From Acidobacteriota bacterium (lineage in GTDB: Bacteria; Acidobacteriota; Terriglobia; Terriglobales; Acidobacteriaceae), in the NCBI GenBank assembly GCA_021781255.1, contig JAJXXG010000780.1, positions 1 through 5,554 on the forward strand: a stretch of DNA of 5,554 nt, given 5' to 3'. Position numbers and translations under genes: made by a program. Below, piece by piece: positions 1 through 4,962 of this stretch (positions are counted from its first letter, which is position 1; each line of letters begins with the position of its first letter). The notes beneath the pieces are model-generated. The model saw only the letters and a program-made list of their open reading frames with translations, had not been told where the DNA came from and did no database searches.

Positions 1-46
1 GAAACAGCGACTGCTGATTGCGCGCCTCGCCCTGGATATAGCCCAT
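1..46 (-). CDS. Transposase, IS1182-like, N-terminal fragment (runs off the left edge)
   Basis: Reading leftward from an ATG at 46-44, the frame gives MGYIQGEARNQQSLF and stays open to the window edge. From memory of the family, IS1182-type DDE transposases often begin with this kind of short signature (G-Y/F-I-x-G-E-x-R-x-Q-x-x-LFP), followed by an LDD segment that would lie outside the window. Only 15 residues are visible, so no catalytic Asp or Glu can be checked. The same frame is open upstream of the ATG (codons for KAWQDGV), so the start could lie slightly further right. No strong Shine-Dalgarno is visible; a G-rich run lies immediately before the ATG. The rest of the gene and the far end of the element must lie to the left. 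The family assignment is an inference from a short match. Confidence 0.6.
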   Translation of the reverse strand, partial: MGYIQGEARNQQSLF

Positions 47-100
47 AACCCCATCTTGCCACGCTTTTGCTCGCCGCCGACGAGTTTCGTAACAGACTGT
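1..100 (-). mobile_element. 5' end of an insertion sequence (right boundary approximate)
   Basis: The start of a transposase frame at 46, next to a ubiX gene cut after about 20 codons, suggests that an insertion sequence occupies the left edge and extends outside the window. The boundary is not fixed by the sequence. I place it near 100 because a REP-like repeat appears to begin there with one arm missing (gaagcgcggggctaatgaac from 101), but any point up to about 196, where ubiX homology stops, is possible. With only one end visible, terminal inverted repeats and target duplications cannot be tested. Confidence 0.35.
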
Positions 101-140
101 GAAGCGCGGGGCTAATGAACTTTGCGCCTACGGCGCGGTC
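101..140. repeat. REP-like GC-rich palindromic element
   Basis: Bases 124-136 form a tight hairpin: GCGCC (124-128), loop TAC, GGCGC (132-136). It is preceded by GCGCGGGGCTAATGAAC (104-120), which resembles one arm of a GCGCGGGG-type palindrome whose other arm is absent. Both motifs remind me of short dispersed repeats in acidobacterial intergenic DNA; this is recollection, not a search. No second full copy occurs in the window. The element lies between the presumed insertion-sequence end and the ubiX remnant. Confidence 0.35.
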
Positions 141-196
141 CTGTGCCGACGCGCACGGCGGTTGCGAGGAGGGCGATTTCGTTGGGGCCAAACGTG

Positions 197-256
197 CAGC
201 AGCTCGCGGCCGAGAATCACGCCCGTGGCTCCGGTGATGGCGAGGGTGAGATTCAT
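197..256 (-). pseudogene. ubiX: ubiX remnant: N-terminus of flavin prenyltransferase
   Basis: The ATG at 256-254 is preceded by a good Shine-Dalgarno on the minus strand (GGGAG, 4 nt before the start). It opens MNLTLAITGATGVILGRELL. UbiX makes prenylated FMN, the cofactor of UbiD-type decarboxylases, and its family begins with a flavin-binding loop of the form TGA(S/T)GxxxGxxLL, matched here as TGATGVILGRELL. The three residues between TGATG and the next G fit UbiX better than the two-residue spacing of NAD-binding epimerases. UbiX is usually about 190-200 residues. Here the family resemblance stops after roughly residue 20, and the frame runs through Arg/Pro-rich sequence (HVWPQRNRPPRNRRARRH) to a stop at about 128. 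The rest of the gene is absent, consistent with truncation by the rearrangement on its left. The residual 42-codon frame could still be translated but lacks the enzyme body. Confidence 0.65.
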
Positions 257-287
257 TGAGCTCCCGATTGCGAAATGTACACCGCGA

Positions 288-860
288 CTAGCTAAAGTTA
301 CCGACAAGCCCCCGAAGCATTTTGCAGAGATGCCCCAAAACCTCCGTAAAACTGCCCCATACAAGGTGAATAATGCCCCAGCAAACATGCAGGAACGGAA
401 AAATTGCTTTGATCGCTCCCGCAATGACAATCGTCGCCCCAGCCAAAAAAATCAGCCAGGACAATCCATAGAAAAAGTAATAGTAGTATTTCTTCCGGGG
501 ATTTCTGTTGATATCGTTGAGGATTTCTCCGACAACAAACCCGCTCCTCGTAAAGCGGATACTGGTCTCGGGGTGGTCCCATGTTGCTAAATCGCGCATG
601 ACTAAGTTTCCAAAACATAGGCGAATATCCAGATCGTTGTTATTCGGGTCCGTTCGCGCGATGCCGGTGATTTCTTCGTGTTCCAGAGCCATCTGAATTG
701 TCAATGGCGTATGCAGATGCCTATGATGCAAAGGATTGGCAGCCCAAGACAGGATGCTCTTCTCGGTTTTCCATTGGGGGCGCTCCTCACCGTCTATCCT
801 CCTAACTTCAAGGAAGAGGTTCAGTTTCTCGAAAAATCGAAGAGTGATCGGGATGTCCAT
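288..860 (-). CDS. Hypothetical protein with two C-terminal membrane segments
   Basis: 190 codons from an ATG at 860-858 to a TAG. I do not recognise the family. Residues 1-120 are polar and probably cytosolic. The stretch 52-115 (TPLTIQMALEHEEITGI ... IRFTRSGFVVGEIL) looks vaguely like a winged-helix fold ending in a wing of the type 'T-x-x-G-x-x-x-G-E-I-L'; this is weak. After a basic/aromatic stretch (PRKKYYYYFF, 121-130) come two hydrophobic segments, about 131-150 and 153-169, so the protein is probably anchored by a C-terminal helical hairpin. The ribosome binding site is weak (AGCGG just before the ATG). Base composition differs from the neighbours: the part at 421-540 is about 42% GC by hand count, against about 69% in a 120-base sample of purB. 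That suggests recent acquisition or relaxed selection. It ends 31 bp before the ubiX start on the same strand. The continuous frame and plausible protein composition support a real gene, but there is no proof of expression. Confidence 0.55.
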   Translation of the reverse strand: MDIPITLRFFEKLNLFLEVRRIDGEERPQWKTEKSILSWAANPLHHRHLHTPLTIQMALEHEEITGIARTDPNNNDLDIRLCFGNLVMRDLATWDHPETSIRFTRSGFVVGEILNDINRNPRKKYYYYFFYGLSWLIFLAGATIVIAGAIKAIFPFLHVCWGIIHLVWGSFTEVLGHLCKMLRGLVGNFS

Positions 861-890
861 GACCGCTTAACCAATTTTGTTCAATAGGCC

Positions 891-927
891 GGGTGCTCCA
901 GGTCCCGCATTTGAGACTCGGGAGACC
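891..927 (+). repeat. Dispersed 37-bp hairpin repeat, copy A
   Basis: This segment aligns without gaps to the reverse complement of 4926-4962, with 28 of 37 positions identical by hand. The best-kept parts are the ends: GGGTGCTCCAGGTC against GGGCGCCCCAGGTC, and GGGAGACC in both. It can fold as AGGTCCCG (900-907) with CGGG-AG-ACCT (919-928, two-base bulge), or as GACTCG (915-920) with CGAGTC (929-934). It lies 17 bp beyond the purB stop, upstream of the membrane-protein gene. No U-run follows either stem on the purB strand, so it is not a standard intrinsic terminator, although it could stabilise the 3' end of the purB transcript. I recall similar 'CCAGGTC...GACCTGG' repeats from acidobacterial genomes; unverified. 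Confidence 0.55.
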
Positions 928-944
928 TCGAGTCCAATTCTGTT

Positions 945-2255
945 CTATTCCCCCAAAACCCTCTCAAAGATCGCATCCACATTCCCCAGTTGCCGCTCGT
1001 AATCAAACGTCCGCGCCAGCTTCTCTGGCGAAAGCAGCTTCGTGATCGCCGGATCGCGCGCTACTTCCTCACGAAAGTTCAAGTCTTCCTTCCAGGCGCG
1101 CATGGCGTGCGACTGCACCAGCCGGTAGGCGTCTTCGCGCAACATGCCGGCTTCGGCCAGGTCGAGCAGCAATTGCCCCGAAAAAATTAATCCGCCAGTG
1201 GATTCGAGATTCTTCTTCATGCGCTCGGGATAAACCAGAAGCCGGTCGATGAGGTCTGTCGTTTTGGACAGCAGATAATCCACCAGGATGGTCGAGTCGG
1301 GAAAGATCACGCGCTCCACGGAAGAATGAGAAATGTCGCGCTCGTGCCACAGTGGAATGTTCTCCATGGCCGCCTGCGCATTGCCGCGCAGCACGCGCGC
1401 CAGGCCGCTGATCTGCTCTGAAGTAATGGGATTCTTCTTGTGCGGCATGGCCGAGGAGCCTTTTTGCTTCTCGCTGAAGTACTCCTGCGCCTCGCGCACT
1501 TCGGTGCGCTGCAGGTGACGCACCTCGACGGCAATTTTATCCAGAGTACTGCCGAGGATGGCCAGCGCAGAGATGTAGGCAGCATGGCGGTCGCGCTGGA
1601 TGACCTGCGTAGCCACGAGCGCGGGCCTGAGGCCGAGCCGCGCGCAGATGCGTTCTTCGTGCTCCGGCTTGAGATGCCCGAAGGTGCCCACCGCGCCGGA
1701 GAGCTTGCCGATGCGCATGTCCTCGGCTGCCGCGTCAAAACGGATTGCATTGCGCTCCATCTCGGCGTACCAGTTGAGCAGCTTGAGGCCGAAGGTAGTG
1801 GGCTCGGCGTGAATGCCATGGGTGCGGCCGATGGTGGGGGTGCGCTTGAACTCGAGGGCGCGGCGCTTCAGCACGGCCAGAAACGCCTTAATTCCCTCGC
1901 GGATCAGCGCCGAGGCCTCTTTGATTTGCAGCGCCTGCGCGGTGTCAACAACATCGTTCGACGTGAGGCCGTAGTGCAGCCAGCGCGACTCGGCGTCGAG
2001 GCCCTGGTTTTTCAAGCTCTCGGCCACTGCGGTCGTGAAAGCGATCACGTCATGCTTCACTTCGGCCTCGATCTCGGCGACGCGCGCCGCCGAAACCGTC
2101 GCCTTGGTGGCAATCGCCTCGGCCGCAGCGGCCGGAATCACGCCGTCTTCGGCCAGCACGTTGCTCGCGGCCGACTCTACCTGGAGCCAGCAGCGGTATT
2201 TGTTCTCATCCGTCCAGATGCGGCCCATCGCCGGGCGCGTATAGCGTTCGATCAA
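945..2255 (-). CDS. purB: Adenylosuccinate lyase
   Basis: PurB is a cytosolic homotetramer that acts twice in purine synthesis. It releases fumarate from SAICAR to give AICAR, and from adenylosuccinate to give AMP. The 436-residue product has the normal family length and all main landmarks: KHDV (67-70), the TSNDVVDT segment (98-105), GRTHGIHAEP (143-152) with the two conserved His residues H146 and H149, and the fumarate-lyase signature GSSAMPHKKNP (266-276) on the mobile catalytic loop with its serines S267/S268. The C-terminal helical domain is complete to the TAG stop. The start codon is TTG, chosen because AAGGAG stands 6 nt before it and the protein begins with the usual MIERYTRP...MGRIWTDENKY. 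The gene is apparently transcribed alone: the glutaredoxin gene upstream ends 147 bp away, and repeat copy A lies just downstream. Identification is firm. Confidence 0.97.
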   Translation of the reverse strand: MIERYTRPAMGRIWTDENKYRCWLQVESAASNVLAEDGVIPAAAAEAIATKATVSAARVAEIEAEVKHDVIAFTTAVAESLKNQGLDAESRWLHYGLTSNDVVDTAQALQIKEASALIREGIKAFLAVLKRRALEFKRTPTIGRTHGIHAEPTTFGLKLLNWYAEMERNAIRFDAAAEDMRIGKLSGAVGTFGHLKPEHEERICARLGLRPALVATQVIQRDRHAAYISALAILGSTLDKIAVEVRHLQRTEVREAQEYFSEKQKGSSAMPHKKNPITSEQISGLARVLRGNAQAAMENIPLWHERDISHSSVERVIFPDSTILVDYLLSKTTDLIDRLLVYPERMKKNLESTGGLIFSGQLLLDLAEAGMLREDAYRLVQSHAMRAWKEDLNFREEVARDPAITKLLSPEKLARTFDYERQLGNVDAIFERVLGE

Positions 2256-2261
2256 TTTCAG

Positions 2262-2267
2262 CTCCTT
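2262..2267 (-). promoter_or_regulatory. Shine-Dalgarno of purB (AAGGAG)
   Basis: The minus strand reads AAGGAGCTGAAATTG, a full AAGGAG six bases before the TTG start. This decides the start, since no ATG lies at the conserved N-terminus. Confidence 0.85.
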
Positions 2268-2277
2268 GAATGAGCGT

Positions 2278-2361
2278 GTAGCCAGTAGCTCGCAACCGGC
2301 AGCAAAGAAGATCGCACTACCGCGAGCCGCAAGCAGCCAAAAGTAACAGGCTACCGGCTAC
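2278..2361. repeat. Inverted repeat in the purB leader
   Basis: GTAGCCAGTAGC (2278-2289) is inverted at 2350-2361 as GCTACCGGCTAC, 11 of 12 positions pairing across a 60-base loop. A second, non-nested pair is AGCAAAGAAG (2301-2310) with CTTCTTCGCT (2365-2374), 9 of 10. A third is GTAACAGG (2343-2350) with CCTGTTAC (2407-2414), 8 of 8, which reaches into the end of the glutaredoxin gene. All lie in the 147-bp gap upstream of purB, where its promoter should be. The pairs cannot all form together, so they may be decayed repeat material or alternative leader structures. Confidence 0.35.
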
Positions 2362-2402
2362 GGGCTTCTTCGCTCGGCTTACGCAATATAAATTGTACGA
2401 GG

Positions 2403-2669
2403 CTAACCTGTTACGGCGCGAGGGATTTGCAGGCGGTGGTAGAGTTCATCATAGAGCAGCCCGCGGCCGGGTTTGTAGGGCTGGAACCACTCGCCATCGA
2501 TGACCAGCTGCGGAATGGCGCGCTTGCCTACGCGGCTGATGACCTCGGCGGAAGCAGCGGGATCGGCATCAATATCAATTTCTGTGTACGGCACGCCGTG
2601 CGTGTCAAGAAACTGCTTGGCGGCGCGGCAATCCCGGCACCAGGTGGTCGAATAAACCTGCACGTTCAT
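2403..2669 (-). CDS. Glutaredoxin-like thiol oxidoreductase
   Basis: An 88-residue protein with a single thioredoxin-fold glutaredoxin domain. It begins MNVQVYSTTWCRDC, giving the redox-active C11-R-D-C14 motif right after the first beta strand. FLDTHGVPYTEIDIDAD (20-36) follows, then the cis-proline segment AIPQLVIDGE (51-60, P53) and a final helix. Such proteins reduce disulfides or mixed disulfides with a low-molecular-weight thiol or thioredoxin reductase; WCxxC members include NrdH- and mycoredoxin-like proteins, and the donor here cannot be told. The frame is open further upstream (to 2867), but that extension overlaps the divergent cupin gene and has no glutaredoxin content. The ATG at 2669 fits the fold and has AGGAAAG about 13 nt upstream and AGG 4 nt upstream. 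A CRP-like palindrome lies 33 bp before the start. Confidence 0.88.
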   Translation of the reverse strand: MNVQVYSTTWCRDCRAAKQFLDTHGVPYTEIDIDADPAASAEVISRVGKRAIPQLVIDGEWFQPYKPGRGLLYDELYHRLQIPRAVTG

Positions 2670-2702
2670 AGACCTATTTTTGCTTTCCTGAAGCGGTGCG
2701 GC

Positions 2703-2718
2703 TGTGATCGGGCTCACA
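2703..2718. promoter_or_regulatory. CRP/FNR-type palindromic operator
   Basis: TGTGATCGGGCTCACA is an exact match to the CRP core TGTGA-N6-TCACA, both half-sites intact. It lies in the 112-bp spacer between the divergent glutaredoxin and cupin genes, centred at 2710.5. That is 41.5 bp from the first base of the glutaredoxin ATG and 71.5 bp from the first base of the cupin ATG. The palindrome is seen directly. Binding by a CRP/FNR-family regulator, and which gene it controls, are inferences; a chance match is possible. Confidence 0.5.
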
Positions 2719-2768
2719 CTCCCCCCTGTGGCCCGAAGCTGTAAAAACGGGCACGAGCAATTTTGCGC

Positions 2769-2774
2769 TAGCAT
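2769..2774 (+). promoter_or_regulatory. Possible -10 element of a leaderless cupin transcript
   Basis: TAGCAT ends 7 bp before the ATG at 2782 and fits the TAnnnT pattern of a -10 box. No Shine-Dalgarno is visible before this ATG. Transcription starting at or next to the A of the ATG would give a leaderless mRNA. No clear -35 box is seen 17 bp upstream, so help from an activator at 2703-2718 would be fitting. Weak evidence. Confidence 0.3.
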
Positions 2775-2781
2775 CGAACCC

Positions 2782-3279
2782 ATGAAGGCCCCCGTGACCG
2801 CTGACGAGATCAAGTCGCTCTTAAAGCTTGAGCCGCACCCGGTAGAGGGCGGCTGGTACCGCCGCACCTATACATCGGAAGTCAGCGTGGCTTTGCTGCG
2901 CGGCGTGCGTCCTTACGGTACGGCGATCTATTACCTGCTCGAAGAGGGAACCTTCTCTGAGATGCACATGGTCGCCTCTGACGAGATTTTTCACTTCTAT
3001 CTCGGCGATCCGGTGGAGATGCTGCTGCTTTTCCCCGACGGGCGCTCCGCTGTTCTAACTCTGGGAGCGGATTTGGAGAAAGGTCAGCAGCCGCAAATCC
3101 TGGTTCCGGCCGGTGTGTGGCAGGGCGAGCGGCTCGTAGAGGGCGGCAAGCTGGCGCTCTTCGGCTGCACCGTGACGCCGGGCTTCGATTTTGCCGATTA
3201 CCGCAGCGGAGGTTACGCGGAGCTGGCGGCGACGTGGCCAATGCAGGCCGAGCGGATCAAAAAGCTGACCAGAATTTAG
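2782..3279 (+). CDS. Cupin_5 (DUF985) family protein
   Basis: A 165-residue RmlC-like cupin of the Cupin_5/DUF985 family, typed by order of motifs: LKLEPHPVEGGWYRRTY (14-30), then TAIYYLLEEGTFSEMH (47-62), SDEIFHFYLGDP (66-77), the LVPAGVWQGE turn (107-116) and the terminal FGCTVTPGFDFADYR (127-141). The family has a double-stranded beta-helix; the yeast YML079w structure resembles dTDP-sugar epimerases, but no reaction is established. H62, E68 and H71 occupy the places where cupins often bind metal. The ATG at 2782 was chosen because the family begins just ahead of the HPxEGG motif; an upstream in-frame extension of 26 codons runs through the promoter region. No Shine-Dalgarno is visible. 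It is divergent from the glutaredoxin gene, with which it may share the CRP-like operator, and convergent with tadA across an 84-bp gap. Confidence 0.87.
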   Translation: MKAPVTADEIKSLLKLEPHPVEGGWYRRTYTSEVSVALLRGVRPYGTAIYYLLEEGTFSEMHMVASDEIFHFYLGDPVEMLLLFPDGRSAVLTLGADLEKGQQPQILVPAGVWQGERLVEGGKLALFGCTVTPGFDFADYRSGGYAELAATWPMQAERIKKLTRI

Positions 3280-3363
3280 CGAGATGGCGGCGCTGCGCGC
3301 CTGTTCGCGAATTGGCGAGCTGGCGGATTGGTGGCCTTGCATGCTTGCTGCTCAATGCAGGCA

Positions 3364-3813
3364 TTACCGCCGCTCGCGGAAAAAGCTGCGCAGCAGCTCG
3401 GCGGATTCTTCGGCGGCGATTCCCTGCCCCACCTGCATCTGGTGGTTGAGCTGCGGGTGGTTGAGTACGGAGAGAACCGAACCGCAGGCGCCGGCCTTGG
3501 GATCGGCGGCGGCGAAAACCAATCTGTCGACGCGAGCGTGAATCATGGCTCCGGCGCACATGGCGCAGGGTTCAAGCGTTACATAGAGCGTGCATCCCGC
3601 CAGGCGATAGTTGCCGAGAGCCGCGGCGGCCGCGCGGAGGGCCACGATCTCGGCGTGCGCCGTGGGGTCAACATCGCGCAGCACGCGGTTCTGGCCGCGC
3701 GCGAGGATTTCGCCTTCGTAAACCACGACGGCACCAATAGGGACATCGCCGGCTTCTCCGGCCAGGCGAGCTTCGGCGAGCGCGGCTTCCATGGCTTGGC
3801 GATCGTTGGTCAT
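3364..3813 (-). CDS. tadA: tRNA-specific adenosine deaminase (A34 to inosine)
   Basis: TadA deaminates the wobble adenosine 34 of tRNA-Arg(ACG) to inosine in the cytosol. The 149-residue protein is a complete CDA-fold zinc deaminase: GDVPIGAVVV (22-31), TAHAEI (51-56) with zinc ligand H53 and proton-shuttle E55, and LEPCAMCAGAMIHAR (80-94) with zinc ligands C83 and C86. DPKAGACGSVLSVLNHPQLNH (104-124) is the TadA-specific loop that separates it from cytidine and guanine deaminases. The C-terminus FFRERR is typical. The ATG shares four bases with the end of aguA (ATGA), giving likely translational coupling; no separate Shine-Dalgarno is clear. It is the last gene of the leftward cluster. The frame is open further upstream but only as a shadow of aguA. 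Confidence 0.94.
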   Translation of the reverse strand: MTNDRQAMEAALAEARLAGEAGDVPIGAVVVYEGEILARGQNRVLRDVDPTAHAEIVALRAAAAALGNYRLAGCTLYVTLEPCAMCAGAMIHARVDRLVFAAADPKAGACGSVLSVLNHPQLNHQMQVGQGIAAEESAELLRSFFRERR

Positions 3814-4907
3814 GGATTCGATGCTACTGCCGCGGGCTGCTGCTGCGTCATGCAGTGCAGCGCGCCCAGGCCCCAGATGAGATCGACCGAGTGGACGCCG
3901 ATGACCTCGCGGTCCGGGAAGACTTCGGCCAAAATGTTGAGCGCGACGCGGTCGTTGGGATCGTGGAAGGTGGGAACCAGAACGAGGCCGTTGGCGATGT
4001 AGAAGTTCGCGTAGCTGGCCGGAAGGCGCTGGCCGCGGAAAACGACCGGACGCGGCAAGGGCAGCTCGACGGCGGCGAACTGTTTGCCGCCAGGTGTACG
4101 CGCGACTTTGAGCCGCGCAAGATTTTCGGCCAGCGGCGCGTGGTTGGGGTCGCTTGTGTTGGGCTCGACGGCGGCGATGATGGTTGTTGGCGAGACGAAG
4201 CGGGCGATATCGTCGATATGGCCGTGGGTGTCGTCTCCGGCGATGCCGCGGCCCAGCCAAATGACCTGATCGACGCCGAGAAAATTCGAGAAGCACTGCT
4301 CCAGTTGCTCGCGGCTCACGCCGGGATTGCGCTGCTGCACCTCGCTCAACAGGCATTCTTCAGTGGTGAGCAAAGACCCCGCGCCATTCACGTCGATCGA
4401 TCCGCCTTCGAGGACAATGCGGCAGCGCTTCGCGCTCTTCTCGCCTGGGGCGAGCGGCTGCCAATGCGGGCAGCCAAGCAGCTTTTGCACCCGGCCTGGC
4501 AACTGGGCGTCGAAATGCCAGTCGTCGTACTTGGCCCATCCGTTGAATTTCCAATGGGTGAGGCCGAGCTGTCCCGCTGTGTTCTTCACGAAGATCGGCC
4601 CGGTATCGCGCGTCCAGCTGCGATCGGTGGGCCAACGATGAAAGCTCACCTGATCGAGATTTGCGCAGGCTCGCTCCAGCATTCCTGTTACGCGCTGCTG
4701 CATCGTGGCGTTCTCAACGATCAGATGCACCCGCTCGCGCGCGGCGAGCAGGCGGACGATTTCGGCGTAGAGCCAGGGAATGGACGAAAACTTGCCGGGC
4801 CAGTCTTTGGGATTGCGCGGCCAGGCCAGCCATGTGGCCTCGTGCGGCTCCCACTCGGCGGGCATGCGGTAGCCGAGGGCGCGCGGCGTTTTCTTCGCTT
4901 CGTTCAA
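3810..4907 (-). CDS. aguA: Agmatine deiminase
   Basis: AguA hydrolyses agmatine to N-carbamoylputrescine and ammonia in the cytosol. The 365-residue protein has normal family length and shows the guanidino-hydrolase (PAD-type) fold landmarks: YRMPAEWEPHEATWLAWP (13-30), SWTRDTGPIF (97-106), LEGGSIDVNGAG (166-177), GDDTHGHIDDIARF (224-237) with catalytic H228 or H230, SYANFYIANG (298-307), and GLGALHCMTQQQP (346-358) with the nucleophile C352. The start is TTG at 4907-4905, chosen because GAAGGA lies 8 nt upstream and the conserved TPRALGYRMP region precedes the first ATG (codon 15, at 4865), which has no ribosome binding site. It follows aguB by 55 bp, and that gap holds the hairpin repeat. 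It overlaps tadA by four bases. Next to AguB it forms the last two steps from agmatine to putrescine. Arginine decarboxylase, which would supply agmatine, is not in the window. Confidence 0.96.
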   Translation of the reverse strand: MNEAKKTPRALGYRMPAEWEPHEATWLAWPRNPKDWPGKFSSIPWLYAEIVRLLAARERVHLIVENATMQQRVTGMLERACANLDQVSFHRWPTDRSWTRDTGPIFVKNTAGQLGLTHWKFNGWAKYDDWHFDAQLPGRVQKLLGCPHWQPLAPGEKSAKRCRIVLEGGSIDVNGAGSLLTTEECLLSEVQQRNPGVSREQLEQCFSNFLGVDQVIWLGRGIAGDDTHGHIDDIARFVSPTTIIAAVEPNTSDPNHAPLAENLARLKVARTPGGKQFAAVELPLPRPVVFRGQRLPASYANFYIANGLVLVPTFHDPNDRVALNILAEVFPDREVIGVHSVDLIWGLGALHCMTQQQPAAVASNP

Positions 4908-4915
4908 GGCTCAAA

Positions 4916-4921
4916 TCCTTC
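4916..4921 (-). promoter_or_regulatory. Shine-Dalgarno of aguA (GAAGGA)
   Basis: On the minus strand GAAGGA stands 8 nt before the TTG start. It begins four bases after the end of the hairpin repeat at 4926-4962, so folding of the repeat may affect access by ribosomes. Confidence 0.7.
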
Positions 4922-4925
4922 GCGT

Positions 4926-4962
4926 GGTCTCCCAGGTCAAAAAATCGAGACCTGGGGCGCCC
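4926..4962 (-). repeat. Dispersed 37-bp hairpin repeat, copy B
   Basis: This is the better-kept copy, in opposite orientation to copy A at 891-927. CCCAGGTC (4931-4938) and GACCTGGG (4949-4956) form a perfect 8-bp stem with a 10-base A-rich (+ strand) loop. An alternative stem pairs GGTCTC (4926-4931) with GAGACC (4947-4952); the two share bases and exclude each other. The 3' part also holds the 10-bp palindrome GGGGCGCCCC (4954-4963), which touches the aguB stop. On the transcribed strand the T-run lies inside the loop and not after the stem, so it is not a standard terminator. It fills most of the 55-bp gap between aguB and aguA. Confidence 0.7.

Noticed and set aside
197..256. NAD(P)-binding epimerase start suggested by TGATG
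   Set aside because: Three residues separate TGATG from the next G (VIL-G), as in UbiX; epimerases have two (TGATGxxG).
891..944. tRNA-like look of 'ACCTCGAGTCC' near the purB stop
   Set aside because: No acceptor stem or anticodon arm can be built, and the segment is explained by the 37-bp repeat.
1440..2273. Long rightward open frame (277 codons) opposite purB
   Set aside because: It is antisense to a complete, motif-verified purB, with low-complexity composition and no recognisable domain; GC-rich genes commonly leave open antisense frames.
2704..2781. 26-codon upstream extension of the cupin gene
   Set aside because: It starts inside the CRP-like palindrome, has no conserved sequence, and the family normally begins near the ATG at 2782.
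2670..2867. N-terminal extension of the glutaredoxin frame to 154 residues
   Set aside because: The extra 66 residues overlap the divergent promoter and the start of the cupin gene and have no glutaredoxin content; MNVQVYSTTWCRDC is a standard family start.
3307..3338. Two imperfect 16-bp units (gcgaattggcgagctg / gcggattggtggcctt)
   Set aside because: Only about 11 of 16 positions agree and there are just two units; not enough for a tandem repeat call.
3335..3361. Stem CCTTGCAT / ATGCAGG between the convergent cupin and tadA genes as a terminator
   Set aside because: The stem is short, has a bulge and a 12-base loop, and no T-run follows on either strand; the 84-bp gap may still hold an unrecognised terminator.
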